From Bosea sp. BIWAKO-01 (lineage in GTDB: Bacteria; Pseudomonadota; Alphaproteobacteria; Rhizobiales; Beijerinckiaceae): a DNA stretch of 64,000 nt. Made by a program: the position numbers and the translations under genes. Within the stretch, counting starts at the first letter, position 1. Every line of letters starts with the position of its first letter. Below, piece after piece: positions 28,783-36,896 of this stretch. The notes under the pieces are model-generated. The model searched no databases, was not told the DNA's origin, and saw nothing but the letters and a program-made list of their open reading frames with translations. The stretch covers positions 5,544,501-5,608,500 of the forward strand of contig NZ_BCQA01000001.1 of NCBI RefSeq assembly GCF_001748145.1, read 5' to 3'.

Positions 28783-30042
28783 TCATCCAGCCTGCGCTGC
28801 GGCGCATGGACTGCCGACCAACTTCAAGAGTCGGACATCTGTGGTGCCGGCGCGGAATCCGGCTTCGCAATAGCAGAGATAGTACTCCCAGAGCCGCCGG
28901 AACGGCTCATCGAAGCCGAGCGGAGCGATCTGCGCCCAGTGCCCGAGGAAGCGCTGGCGCCATTCCTTCAGCGTCTGGGCATAGCTCGCGCCGAACTGGT
29001 GACCGTCGTGGACGGCGAGACCGGCGCGGGCCACCTCCCGATCGAGGGCATGCACCGACGGCAGGCAGCCGCCGGGGAAGATATAGCGCTGGATGAAGTC
29101 GGTGCCATCGGCATAGGATCGGAACAACCCATCGTCGATGGTGATCGCCTGCAACACGGCACAGCCGCCAGCCCGCAGCGACATCTGCAATTTCGCGAAG
29201 AAGGCAGGCCAATAGGCCATGCCGACGGCCTCGATCATCTCGATCGACACGATGCGGTCGAATTGCCCGGCCACATCCCGATAATCCTGAAGGCGCAGGG
29301 AGACCCGGTCGGCAAGGCCGGCCGCGCCGATCCGCTCCTGCGCGAAGGCGAGCTGTGCGGGTGACAATGTGATCGCCGTCACCTGGCAGCCCTCGCGGGC
29401 GAGCCGCTCCGCGAGTGCGCCCCAGCCGCAGCCGATCTCCAGCACGTGCTCGCCGCCAGTCAGGGCCAGCATCTCGACGATCTTGTCGAGCTTGCGCTGC
29501 TGCGCCGATTCCAGCGTCTCCGCCGGGGCTGCGTAGAGCGCCGAGGAATAGGTCATGCTCGCATCGAGCCAGCGCCCGTAGAACGCATTGCCGAGATCGT
29601 AATGCGCCATGATGTTGCGCCGGCTGCCGGCGCGGGTGTTGGCGTTGAGCAGATGGCGCAGCTGGTTCAGCAGGCGGGCGAGCCATGTGCCGCAGATGAG
29701 CGTCCGGAGCGTCGCGTCGTTCTGGGCGCCGAGCTCGATCAGAGCGGTCAGATCCGGCGTTTCGAGATCGCCGTCGCGATAGGCTTCAGCCAGGCCGATA
29801 TCGCCATCGAGCAGCAGGCGCCTGATCGCTCGCCAACGCCTGAGAACCATCGTCGCATGCGGCCCGGGCGCACCATGCCCGCTGCGGAGGCGCTCTCCTT
29901 CGGGCGTCACCACCGTCAGGCGACCGATCTCGATGCGCGAGAGCAACCGGCGCAGGAACCAGCGCGCAGATCCGAAGCCACGCGGCAGCGTGAGATGCTC
30001 CTCTGCGCCGGGATGGTGCCGTTCGGTGTCAGGCAGGCTCAT
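28783..30042 (-). CDS. Cyclopropane-fatty-acyl-phospholipid synthase family methyltransferase (419 aa)
   Basis: This Mycolic_acid/CFA-type SAM methyltransferase has an N-terminal lipid-binding domain (about 1-135) followed by the catalytic domain: NIMAHYDLGNAFYGRWLD, MTYSSALY, VLEIGCGWGALAERLA (motif I), IVSIEMIEAVGMAYWP, and DFIQRYIFPGGCLPS near the C-terminus. Family members transfer a methyl or methylene group to unsaturated acyl chains of membrane phospholipids. It overlaps the DUF1365 gene by four bases (ATGA) and so belongs to a three-gene operon with DUF1365 and an FAD oxidoreductase, a set repeatedly found under sigmaE/ChrR control. Confidence 0.9.
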   Translation of the reverse strand: MSLPDTERHHPGAEEHLTLPRGFGSARWFLRRLLSRIEIGRLTVVTPEGERLRSGHGAPGPHATMVLRRWRAIRRLLLDGDIGLAEAYRDGDLETPDLTALIELGAQNDATLRTLICGTWLARLLNQLRHLLNANTRAGSRRNIMAHYDLGNAFYGRWLDASMTYSSALYAAPAETLESAQQRKLDKIVEMLALTGGEHVLEIGCGWGALAERLAREGCQVTAITLSPAQLAFAQERIGAAGLADRVSLRLQDYRDVAGQFDRIVSIEMIEAVGMAYWPAFFAKLQMSLRAGGCAVLQAITIDDGLFRSYADGTDFIQRYIFPGGCLPSVHALDREVARAGLAVHDGHQFGASYAQTLKEWRQRFLGHWAQIAPLGFDEPFRRLWEYYLCYCEAGFRAGTTDVRLLKLVGSPCAAAQAG

Positions 30043-30842
30043 GATTGCAGCTTTCCCTTCGAATGGCGAAGCAGCGCATCGCCAAGGCTGAGCGGCCGGT
30101 CCGGCGGCGGCGGGTGCGGCCATAGGGGAATGCGCTTGGCCAACAGGCGCAACGCATGCCAGTGGATCGCGGCGGTCACCTTCAGTGTGAGAAGCGGGTG
30201 GCTGACGAGCAGGCGCAGCAGCGCCCCGTCGCTGAGCTCGCGGCGCTTGCCGGTCAGCGCGGTGGCGATCAGGCGCCCCTCGTCGTCGTGGCCGTCGATG
30301 GCGACCGAAACGCACGCGCCCGGGGGTGAAACCTGGAACGCATAGCGCATCGCCGGCCCCAAGAAGGGCGAGACATGGAAGGCCTTCGGGGCCTCCTGTC
30401 GCAGCGGCGAGGCCTCCGCGAGGACAGGCGCAACGTAGCTGTGAATCTCGCCGAAGGTGTTGTGCACCTCGTAGATCGTGGCGCACAGGGCGCCGTCGCG
30501 CCGATAGCAGAAATAGGTGCTGAGCGGGTTGAAGGCGTATCCGAGGATGCGCGGCATCGTCAGCAGGCGGATCGCGCCGCCATCCCACGGGATTCCAGCG
30601 CTCGCCAGCGCCTCGTCGACCTGCTCCCGCAAGGGGCGGCCGCTGCGATCCCCATAATCGGAATCCCGGAAGGCATAGAGATTGAAGCGGTTGCGCGAGA
30701 AGACGCGAAGCTGCGCCGCGAGGCCGTCGATCTCGTCGAGGTCGAGCAGCAGCCAGAAGACACGGTAGGCCAGGGCATGGCGCCGCGGACGGAAGCGATG
30801 ATGTCGGACACGGCCGACATAGAGGGAGGATTGCAGGGTCAT
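30039..30842 (-). CDS. DUF1365 family protein
   Basis: This 267-residue protein has DUF1365 motifs: VRHHRFRPRRHALAYRVFWLLLDLDEI, GYAFNPLSTYFCYR, YEVHNTFGEIHSYV, KAFHVSPFLGPAMRYAF. Its biochemical role is not established. Genes of this family almost always sit between an FAD oxidoreductase and a CFA-like methyltransferase, as here, and are implicated in the same lipid modification. The ATG at 30842 overlaps the oxidoreductase stop by four bases; the longer open frame would run further into that gene. Confidence 0.9.
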   Translation of the reverse strand: MTLQSSLYVGRVRHHRFRPRRHALAYRVFWLLLDLDEIDGLAAQLRVFSRNRFNLYAFRDSDYGDRSGRPLREQVDEALASAGIPWDGGAIRLLTMPRILGYAFNPLSTYFCYRRDGALCATIYEVHNTFGEIHSYVAPVLAEASPLRQEAPKAFHVSPFLGPAMRYAFQVSPPGACVSVAIDGHDDEGRLIATALTGKRRELSDGALLRLLVSHPLLTLKVTAAIHWHALRLLAKRIPLWPHPPPPDRPLSLGDALLRHSKGKLQS

Positions 30843-32167
30843 GCGGCCCGCTCCTGCGCCGTCACGCGCGGGATGCGTCCTGACGCATCGGCGACCTGCC
30901 ATGGCCGCCGAACGCCCCCCAACGCTTCGGCGACCGCGAGGCCCGCCTGAAGCCCGTCCTCATGGAAGCCCGCACCGAAATGGGCGCCGCAGAACCAGCT
31001 GCGCCGCTGACCCTGCAGCGCCCAGATCCGGGCCTGGGCCGCTAGAGCTGCGGCGTCGAATAGCGGGTGCTCGTAGGTTTCCTCGTGCAGGATCGCCCCG
31101 GCGTCCAGGATGTCCGGCGGATTGAGCGTCACGAAGAGGGGACGATCATCCGACAGGCCCTGAAGGCGGTTCATCCAATAGGTGACGGCGCAGGTCTCTT
31201 CCGGGCGACTGCGGTTTCCGAGATGGTTCCAACTGGCCCATGCCTGGCGGCGCTTCGGCATCAAGGCGGCGTCCCCGTGCAGGACAGCGCGATTGCGGCT
31301 GTACCGGAAGGCCCCGAGCGAGGCCGCTTCCGCGTCGCTGGGGTCGCAGATCAGCGCGAGCGCCTGATCGCCATGGGTCGCGAAGACGACCTGGTCGAAG
31401 CGTTCGCTCCAACCGTCGCCTGAAACCATGACGTCATTCGGCGACCGCCGGACCTGTCGCACCGCCGTACCGGTCCTGGTTTCGCCGGCGAAGGCGGCCC
31501 GTAGTTTTGCGACATAGACCGCGCTGCCGCCCGAAACCGTGCGCCAGACAGGCCTGTCGGTCAGCCGGAGCAAACCGTGATTATGGTGAAACCGCAGGAA
31601 TGCGGCGGCCGGGTAGGACAGGATCTCGGCACAGGGCGCAGACCAGATGGCGGCCGCCATCGGCAACAGGTGATCGTCACGGAAGGCCCGGCCATATCGG
31701 CCATTGGCGAGATAGTCGCCAAGCGAGACGGCGTTCTCTGGGGCGGCTTGCGCGTCGATCGTCGCCTCGCGATAGAAGCGCCGGATGTCCTGAAGCATCG
31801 ACCAGAAGCGCGGACTGACGAGGTTGCGACGCTGCGCGAACAGGCCCGCCAGACTCGTGCCGCCATATTCAAGATTGCCGCCGTCGAGCGAGACCGCAAA
31901 CGACATCTCCGTCGGCTGGGTCGCGACCCCGAGATGCTCCATCAGCGCGACGAAATTCGGGTATGTCGCCCCATTATAGACGATGAAGCCGGTATCGACC
32001 GGCGTCTCGTCACCGTTCGGGCTGCGGATGGTCACGGTGTTGGCATGACCGCCGAGCCGCGGGGCGGCCTCGAACAGCACGACATCATGGGTTCGACCAA
32101 GCAGCCAGGCAGCCGAGAGGCCGGAGATGCCGCCGCCGATCACCGCGATTCTGGTTCGCTGCAGCAT
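30839..32167 (-). CDS. FAD-dependent NAD(P)-binding oxidoreductase / desaturase-like protein
   Basis: This 442-residue flavoprotein begins with a Rossmann dinucleotide fold (IAVIGGGISGLSAAWLLG) and continues with an amine-oxidase-type domain (GHANTVTI, DTGFIVYNGATYPNF, VVFATHGDQALALI, WFCGAHFGAGFHEDGLQAG). Related proteins act on lipids as desaturase/oxidase-like enzymes, and partners of CFA-like methyltransferases have been tied to methylated and furan fatty acids. GGGGAGAC precedes the ATG at 32167. A candidate sigmaE promoter lies about 20 bases upstream. It is the first gene of the three-gene minus-strand lipid operon. Confidence 0.88.
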   Translation of the reverse strand: MLQRTRIAVIGGGISGLSAAWLLGRTHDVVLFEAAPRLGGHANTVTIRSPNGDETPVDTGFIVYNGATYPNFVALMEHLGVATQPTEMSFAVSLDGGNLEYGGTSLAGLFAQRRNLVSPRFWSMLQDIRRFYREATIDAQAAPENAVSLGDYLANGRYGRAFRDDHLLPMAAAIWSAPCAEILSYPAAAFLRFHHNHGLLRLTDRPVWRTVSGGSAVYVAKLRAAFAGETRTGTAVRQVRRSPNDVMVSGDGWSERFDQVVFATHGDQALALICDPSDAEAASLGAFRYSRNRAVLHGDAALMPKRRQAWASWNHLGNRSRPEETCAVTYWMNRLQGLSDDRPLFVTLNPPDILDAGAILHEETYEHPLFDAAALAAQARIWALQGQRRSWFCGAHFGAGFHEDGLQAGLAVAEALGGVRRPWQVADASGRIPRVTAQERAA

Positions 32168-32193
32168 GCTCTGTCTCCCCGTCTCACAGTCGA

Positions 32194-32221
32194 TATACGC
32201 GGCAGGGAGTGACCCGGATTT
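32194..32221 (-). promoter_or_regulatory. Candidate ECF11 sigmaE promoter for the lipid-modification operon
   Basis: On the minus strand AAATCC (32221-32216) is followed after 16 bases by CGTATA (32199-32194). The spacing equals that of the three other candidates near this locus. The expected start site would be about 20 bases before the oxidoreductase ATG. The -35 box departs from TGATCC at three positions, so this is moderate evidence. Confidence 0.45.
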
Positions 32222-32251
32222 GTGGGTGGCCAGGAAAATGCCCGCCATTGG

Positions 32252-32280
32252 TGAGCCGGGGCGATGCCGCGCGCGTAAGA
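32252..32280 (+). promoter_or_regulatory. Candidate ECF11 sigmaE promoter for the plus-strand operon
   Basis: TGAGCC (32252-32257), 16 bases, then CGTAAGA (32274-32280). This closely matches the TGATCC / TAAGA elements known for Rhodobacter sigmaE, with one -35 mismatch. It would start transcription about 40 bases before the membrane-protein gene, divergent from the oxidoreductase promoter. Confidence 0.6.
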
Positions 32281-32328
32281 CCAAGGGAGCCGAAGACGCC
32301 CCAGAAGAAGACGCCCGGGAGGTGAGCC

Positions 32329-32931
32329 ATGACGGAGAGCAGGCTGAGCGGCGCAATCGCAGCCATCCGCCGCTATGCGGCCCATCGCGATCGGCGGGCC
32401 GCTCTCGCCAATACGGTCGCGCTCATCGTCGCGTCGAACCAGCCCTTCTATCCGCTCTATCTGTACTGGGCTGTGTCGCAGACGATCTGGCCGGCTTCCG
32501 TGAGCTTTCTGTCGACGCCGTTCTTCCTCGCGGTTCCCGCACTGATGCGGCGCAGTCCCCTGCTCGGCAAGACGACCCTGGTTCTGGCCGGCGTCGGAAA
32601 CACCCTGCTCTGCCAGATGGTCTTCGGCACAGCCTCGGGCGTGGACATCTTCCTGCTGCCTTGCATCGCGCTCGCAGCGCTTCTGTTCAGGCGGGCTGAG
32701 CGAGTGGTCGCCTTGGCCCTCGTCGCGGCCGCCTTCGCCGTCTACCTGGCGCCGGGTGGGCTTCTTGGGGAACCCGCCCATGTCTACGGCGTCGACGAAT
32801 ACGCCGCCTTCCGGCGTCTGAACTTTATCAGCGGAGCGACGTTGACCGCGCTGATAGCGCTGCTGTTCGCCCATGCCTTCGACGATGCGAATGCGCAGCC
32901 CGATGAAACCGATGGGCCTCGAAGGACGTAG
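32329..32931 (+). CDS. Multi-pass membrane protein of unknown function
   Basis: A 200-residue protein with about five hydrophobic segments (for example ALANTVALIVASN, VSFLSTPFFLAVPAL, VDIFLLPCIALAALLF, VVALALVAAAFAVYLAP, SGATLTALIALLFAHAF) after a basic N-terminus. It resembles the membrane sensory part of some adenylate cyclases but has no output domain. GGGAGG precedes the ATG. It is the first gene of the plus-strand unit that leads into DUF2147, the sigma factor and ChrR. Confidence 0.75.
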   Translation: MTESRLSGAIAAIRRYAAHRDRRAALANTVALIVASNQPFYPLYLYWAVSQTIWPASVSFLSTPFFLAVPALMRRSPLLGKTTLVLAGVGNTLLCQMVFGTASGVDIFLLPCIALAALLFRRAERVVALALVAAAFAVYLAPGGLLGEPAHVYGVDEYAAFRRLNFISGATLTALIALLFAHAFDDANAQPDETDGPRRT

Positions 32932-32963
32932 GCAGGTTTTAGGGAACGCGAAAGGGTCTTGCG

Positions 32964-33335
32964 ATGACGAGTACTCGCACCGTCCTGATCATCGTCGCCA
33001 TGACCGCGGCACCGGCCGCGGGAGCGGCCGAGCTCAACGGCACCTGGCTGCGCGATGACGGCAATGCGCGCGTGCGCATCGCGCCCTGTGGCGACAATGT
33101 CTGTGCGACCAATCTCTGGATCGGCGACACCAGCAAGGGCGAGGCGGTGGGCGACAGGCTCATCATGACGCTGGCCCGCCAGGCCGACGGCAGCTTTTCC
33201 GGCACGGCCTACGATCCCAAGCGCGACTGGAGCTATTCCATGACGATCAAGGCGACGGCGCGCGTGCTGAGCACTCATGGCTGCGTGCTCGGCGGGCTGC
33301 TCTGTCGCAACGTGAACTGGAAGGCCGCCGAGTGA
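32964..33335 (+). CDS. DUF2147 family periplasmic protein
   Basis: This 123-residue exported protein has a signal peptide ending APAAGAAE. The mature domain shows the DUF2147 pattern GTWLRDDGNARVRIAPCGDNVCATNLWI, then GTAYDPKRDWSYSMTI and a second cysteine pair near the C-terminus (GCVLGGLLCRNVNW). The four cysteines may form disulfides in the periplasm. Function is unknown. Its stop overlaps the sigmaE-type promoter of the next gene (TGATCC at 33333). Confidence 0.82.
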   Translation: MTSTRTVLIIVAMTAAPAAGAAELNGTWLRDDGNARVRIAPCGDNVCATNLWIGDTSKGEAVGDRLIMTLARQADGSFSGTAYDPKRDWSYSMTIKATARVLSTHGCVLGGLLCRNVNWKAAE

Positions 33336-33360
33336 TCCGCAAGGCGGCGGCGCCCGTAGA
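33333..33360 (+). promoter_or_regulatory. Candidate autoregulatory sigmaE promoter
   Basis: TGATCC (33333-33338), exactly the -35 hexamer known for Rhodobacter sigmaE, is followed after 16 bases by CGTAGA (33355-33360). It lies immediately before the sigma gene, and transcription would start near 33367. This implies that the ATG at 33367 is not the translation start of this shorter transcript. Confidence 0.7.
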
Positions 33361-33399
33361 TGGAGCATGGTTACCGCGCTCGCCCTGAGAGTCGATGAG

Positions 33400-33987
33400 A
33401 TGCGCCGGGCGAGAACGGTGGCGCAGAGAGGTCGGTTCGTTACCTTGTTCGACCCCAACGCACTCATCGCCGCGATTGCGCGCTCGGGCGACCGGGCCGC
33501 GTTTGCCGCGCTGTTCGACCATTTCGCCCCGCGGGTGAAGGGCCTTCTGATGAAGGGTGGTGCCCCGGCCGATCTGGCCGAGGACATGGCGCAGGAAACC
33601 CTGCTCGCCGTCTGGCGCAAGGCAGCGCTGTTCGACCCCGCCAAGGCCAGCGCCGGAACCTGGATCGCCACGATCGCGCGCAATCTGCGCATCGACGTCG
33701 CCAGGCGTGAGACACGCTCGCGCTTGTCGCAGATCTACGAAATTATCGACGAGGACGGACCGGAGCAGCCCGATGACGTCGTCTCCGGAGCGCAGCGCGA
33801 CGCGCGCGTACGGGCCGCGATGACCGACCTGTCGCCCGATCAATACCGCGTCATCGAGCTCGCCTTCCTCGAGGGCTTCACCCATCAGGACGTAGCGCAG
33901 CGCCTCGCCATCCCGCTCGGCACGGTCAAATCCCGATTGCGGCTGGCCCTGTCGCATCTGCGCGGAAAGCTGGAGGATCTGCGATGA
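33400..33987 (+). CDS. rpoE: ECF sigma factor, RpoE/ECF11-like
   Basis: A sigma factor of 195 residues if begun at ATG 33400, or 206 from ATG 33367. Region 2 (FAALFDHFAPRVKGLLMKGG, LAEDMAQETLLAVWRKAALFDP, WIATIARNLRIDVARR) and region 4 (LSPDQYRVIELAFLEGFTHQDVAQRLAIPLGTVKSRLRLALSHLR) are complete. The four-base overlap with a ChrR-type anti-sigma gene assigns it to the ECF11 group, which in Rhodobacter responds to singlet oxygen and organic peroxides. The start at 33400 is favoured because a near-perfect promoter ends only a few bases before 33367. Confidence 0.9.
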   Translation: MRRARTVAQRGRFVTLFDPNALIAAIARSGDRAAFAALFDHFAPRVKGLLMKGGAPADLAEDMAQETLLAVWRKAALFDPAKASAGTWIATIARNLRIDVARRETRSRLSQIYEIIDEDGPEQPDDVVSGAQRDARVRAAMTDLSPDQYRVIELAFLEGFTHQDVAQRLAIPLGTVKSRLRLALSHLRGKLEDLR

Positions 33988-34610
33988 GGGCTGGACATCG
34001 CCCCTCGGACGAGACGCTTGCCGCCTTCGCCACCGGTGGATTGGACGAAGGTCTCGCGCTGGTCGTCGCAGCCCATATCGAGGCCGACGCGCAAAGCCGG
34101 CGTCGCCTGCGGGACCTCCAGTCGTTGCAAGGCGGGCTTCTCGACGCCATCGACCCTGTCCCGATGCAGGCAGCCGCCGCCGACGTGCTCGCCCGGGGTG
34201 CTATTCCGCAGCCTCCGCAACGACCAGCCGGTGCATCGGACCCGGGATTGCCACGCGTCCTGCGGCCCTATGCCCTCGGCGCCTGGCGGCCGATCGGCAT
34301 CAGGATCGCGATGCGCCGCGTCGAGGTTCCGGGCGCCGAAGCGCGGGTCTTCCTGCTGCGCGCCGGGCCAGGTGTCACCCTGCCGCATCACAAGCACAGC
34401 GGGCTGGAATGGACGACCATTCTGTCGGGCGCCTATGAGCACGAATATGGTCGCTATGCCGCCGGGGATTTCGACGAGGCGGATGCAGAGCACGATCACA
34501 CGCCCCGCGTCGATCCGACCGAGGGCTGTACCTGTATCGCGGCCGTGACCGGCGAGGTCCTGTTTCAAGGCTGGCTCGGGCGGCTGCTGCAGCCGTTGGT
34601 GCGGTTGTGA
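33984..34610 (+). CDS. chrR: ChrR-like cupin anti-sigma factor with degenerate N-terminal zinc motif
   Basis: This 208-residue anti-sigma factor has an N-terminal helical domain (about 1-75) and a C-terminal cupin (about 95-200). In characterised ChrR the N-terminal zinc is held by His6, His31, Cys35 and Cys38. Here H5 and H31 are present, but the H-x3-C-x2-C positions read H31, D35, S38, so both cysteines are missing. The cupin metal site looks intact (PHHKHSGLEW with H136/H138/E142, and EHDHTP with H170/H172). It overlaps the sigma gene by ATGA and the DUF1295 gene by GTGA. Confidence 0.88.
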   Translation: MRAGHRPSDETLAAFATGGLDEGLALVVAAHIEADAQSRRRLRDLQSLQGGLLDAIDPVPMQAAAADVLARGAIPQPPQRPAGASDPGLPRVLRPYALGAWRPIGIRIAMRRVEVPGAEARVFLLRAGPGVTLPHHKHSGLEWTTILSGAYEHEYGRYAAGDFDEADAEHDHTPRVDPTEGCTCIAAVTGEVLFQGWLGRLLQPLVRL

Positions 34611-35410
34611 CGGCGGTCTCCTTTGCGGCGGCGCTGGCCTTTGCGGCGTTGGCAATGTCGGGGGCCATGGCCCTGGCGGCGATCATCGAACGGAGCAGCG
34701 GCAATTCCGGCTGGATCGACGTGGTCTGGACCTTCGGTCTCGGCCTGACCGGCGTGCTCGGCGCGCTCCTGCCGTTCGGCGATGGCCCGATCGCGCGGCG
34801 GGCACTCGTGGCAGGCCTGGCGCTGGCCTGGGCCTTGCGGCTCGGCCTCCATATCGCCAGACGAACGCGCGGCATCACGCAGGACCCGCGCTATGCCAGG
34901 CTGAAGCAGGACTGGGGCGCCCAGGCCAATATCCGCATGGTGCAGCTGCTTCAGATGCAGGCGCTGGCGAGCATTCCGCTCGCGCTCGGCATGATCCTCG
35001 CCGCCCATAGCCCCTCGCCCGCGCTCACCTGGCGGGACGCAGCCGCGACCGTGATCTTCCTGGTCGGGATTGTCGGCGGCGGCATCGCCGATGCGCAGCT
35101 TCGGGCCTTCACGCGCTCGGGCAAGACTGGCCTCTGCGATCAAGGCCTCTGGGGCTGGTCCCGCCATCCCAATTACTTCTTCGAGTGCGTGCTCTGGTGC
35201 AGCTATGCGGTGATCGCCCCCGCCACCTCCTATCCCTGGGGCTGGCTCGCCCTTCTTGCGCCGGCCAGCATCACCCTGCTGCTCGTGTGGATCTCCGGGA
35301 TACCGCCGCTGGAGGAGCACATGCTTGCCAAGCACGGCGCGGCCTATCGCGCCTATCAGGCGCGGACCAGCGCGCTCCTCCCATTGCCACCTGGAAAGGT
35401 GAAGCCATGA
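34607..35410 (+). CDS. DUF1295 membrane protein (steroid 5-alpha-reductase-like)
   Basis: A 267-residue multi-pass membrane protein of the DUF1295 family. The C-terminal signature LWGWSRHPNYFFECVLWCSYAVIA and the ending EEHMLAKHGAAYRAYQARTSALLP match 5-alpha-reductase/isoprenylcysteine-methyltransferase-like enzymes, where this region binds a nucleotide cofactor or SAM. An N-terminal helix (FAAALAFAALAMSGAMALAA) is followed by SGWIDVVWTFG. The start is a GTG overlapping the ChrR stop. A reductive step on a lipid is plausible given the CFA-like neighbours; the reaction is unknown. Confidence 0.88.
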   Translation: MTAVSFAAALAFAALAMSGAMALAAIIERSSGNSGWIDVVWTFGLGLTGVLGALLPFGDGPIARRALVAGLALAWALRLGLHIARRTRGITQDPRYARLKQDWGAQANIRMVQLLQMQALASIPLALGMILAAHSPSPALTWRDAAATVIFLVGIVGGGIADAQLRAFTRSGKTGLCDQGLWGWSRHPNYFFECVLWCSYAVIAPATSYPWGWLALLAPASITLLLVWISGIPPLEEHMLAKHGAAYRAYQARTSALLPLPPGKVKP

Positions 35411-36429
35411 CGATCATGCGCACACTCTCGAGCTGGGGCGAAGCCCTGCCGGTGCCGGATGCCTTGAGCCGCGTGGTGATCGGCTCCCTTGTGGCGCGGA
35501 CCGACCGCGCACTCGCATCGGGGCAAGGCGATGCCGCCGCCTTCGCCCGTGCGATGGCGCAACGCCCCATCGCACAGCACACCGGCGCGGCCAATGCCCA
35601 GCACTACGAGGTACCCGCCGCCTTTTTCGAGCAGGTGCTCGGTCGGCGCCGCAAATATTCAAGCTGCTACTATCGCGGCTCCGGGGACAGCCTGGCCGAA
35701 GCGGAAGAGACGGCGCTTGCGCTCACAGCGGAGCATGCCGGGCTCGCAGATGGCCAGGATATCCTGGAACTCGGCTGCGGTTGGGGCTCGCTCTCGCTCT
35801 GGCTGGCGGAGCGACTGCCGACATCGCGCATCGTCTCTGTCTCGAACTCGGCCTCGCAGCGCGGCTATATCGAGGCGCAGGCCAAGGCGCGCGGGCTTGG
35901 CAACCTGCGGGTGGTCACCGCCGACATGAACGATTTCGCCACCCCGGAGCGTTTCGACCGCGTCGTCTCGGTCGAAATGTTCGAGCATATGGCGAACTGG
36001 CGCGCCCTGCTCGCGCGCACCAGGCATTGGCTGAAGCCGGACGGCAGGCTCTTCATCCATGTCTTCGCCCATGCCCGGGGCTGTTATCATTTCGACGTCG
36101 CCGACAGTGCCGACTGGATCGCCCAGCATTTCTTTACGGGTGGCCTGATGCCGAGCGTGCAGCTCGCGCATCAGTTCCCGGACCTCTTCGCCGTCGAGGA
36201 GGAGTGGCGCTGGAGCGGCGAGCACTATCGCCGCACGGCCGAGCATTGGCTCGGCAATTTCGACCTCAATCTGCCTGTCATCCGCCCAATCCTGCGCGAG
36301 GTCTACGGCCAGGATGCAGCGCTCTGGTGCCGGCGCTGGCGCCTGTTCTTCCTGGCGACCAGCGGTCTCTTCGGCCATGCCGGCGGCGATGTCTGGGGCG
36401 TCAGCCACTATCGGCTGAAGCCGGCCTAG
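35407..36429 (+). CDS. Second cyclopropane-synthase-like SAM methyltransferase (340 aa)
   Basis: A CFA-family methyltransferase with a short N-terminal region and the catalytic domain NAQHYEVPAAFFEQVLG, KYSSCYYR, ILELGCGWGSLSLWLAERL (motif I), VVSVEMFEHMANW and FFTGGLMPSV. It lacks the ~135-residue N-terminal lipid domain of the CFA-like protein at 28783-30042, so the two are not recent duplicates and should differ in substrate presentation. The start overlaps the DUF1295 stop by four bases. It ends the plus-strand sigmaE operon. Confidence 0.88.
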   Translation: MTIMRTLSSWGEALPVPDALSRVVIGSLVARTDRALASGQGDAAAFARAMAQRPIAQHTGAANAQHYEVPAAFFEQVLGRRRKYSSCYYRGSGDSLAEAEETALALTAEHAGLADGQDILELGCGWGSLSLWLAERLPTSRIVSVSNSASQRGYIEAQAKARGLGNLRVVTADMNDFATPERFDRVVSVEMFEHMANWRALLARTRHWLKPDGRLFIHVFAHARGCYHFDVADSADWIAQHFFTGGLMPSVQLAHQFPDLFAVEEEWRWSGEHYRRTAEHWLGNFDLNLPVIRPILREVYGQDAALWCRRWRLFFLATSGLFGHAGGDVWGVSHYRLKPA

Positions 36430-36459
36430 TCCCTGCCGGAGGCGGCCATCCCAGGAAAG

Positions 36460-36870
36460 CTAACCAAGGCCGCCCTCGATCCGGCGCACCGCAACAAAGG
36501 CGATCCAGGTGCAGAACCCGACCACGACCGTGCCATAGGCGAGGTCGGCCAGGGTGATCGTCAATGTCCATGCCCGCAGCGTGGCGTAATTTGTCAGGTC
36601 ATAGGTCGCATAGGCCAGGAGGCCGATCAGCGCGCCGTTGATCAAGGCGGCTCGTCCCGATCCATCCTGCAGCGCCGGCATGAGAGCGAAATGTACCACG
36701 CCGAGCGGAAAGCCGAAATAGAACAGCACGGCAGGAAGATAGCGGATCTGGTCGAGAAGCCCCTCGCCCAGCGTCGGACGATAGAGTCGTGGCGTCATGG
36801 TGCTCAGCCAGATGGCATCGCAGAGTCCGAAGGCGACGAGAAATGCGATGTAGCCGGTGACGAAGCGCAT
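36460..36870 (-). CDS. DUF2177 membrane protein
   Basis: A 136-residue four-helix membrane protein: YIAFLVAFGLCDAIWLS, YLPAVLFYFGFPLGVVHFAL, ALINGALIGLLAYATYDLTNYATL and ITLADLAYGTVVVGFCTWIAFVA. The TYDLTNYATL and D-x-x-WG/AYG positions are typical of DUF2177, a family regularly found beside CFA-like and DUF1295 genes. GGGAGG precedes the ATG at 36870, and a candidate sigmaE promoter lies 27-54 bases upstream. It converges on the 340-aa methyltransferase. Confidence 0.85.
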   Translation of the reverse strand: MRFVTGYIAFLVAFGLCDAIWLSTMTPRLYRPTLGEGLLDQIRYLPAVLFYFGFPLGVVHFALMPALQDGSGRAALINGALIGLLAYATYDLTNYATLRAWTLTITLADLAYGTVVVGFCTWIAFVAVRRIEGGLG

Positions 36871-36896
36871 GACGACCTCCCAAGGCTGCATGAACC

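Noticed and set aside
33367..33399. ATG at 33367 as the sigma-factor start
   Set aside because: A near-perfect sigmaE promoter ends at 33360, so that ATG would be at or before the transcript start; the ATG at 33400 is preferred, though a longer transcript from 32252 could still use it.
36441..36474. GGCGGCC...GGCCGCC as a terminator between the methyltransferase and DUF2177 genes
   Set aside because: The second arm lies inside the DUF2177 coding end and the loop is long; no U-tract.
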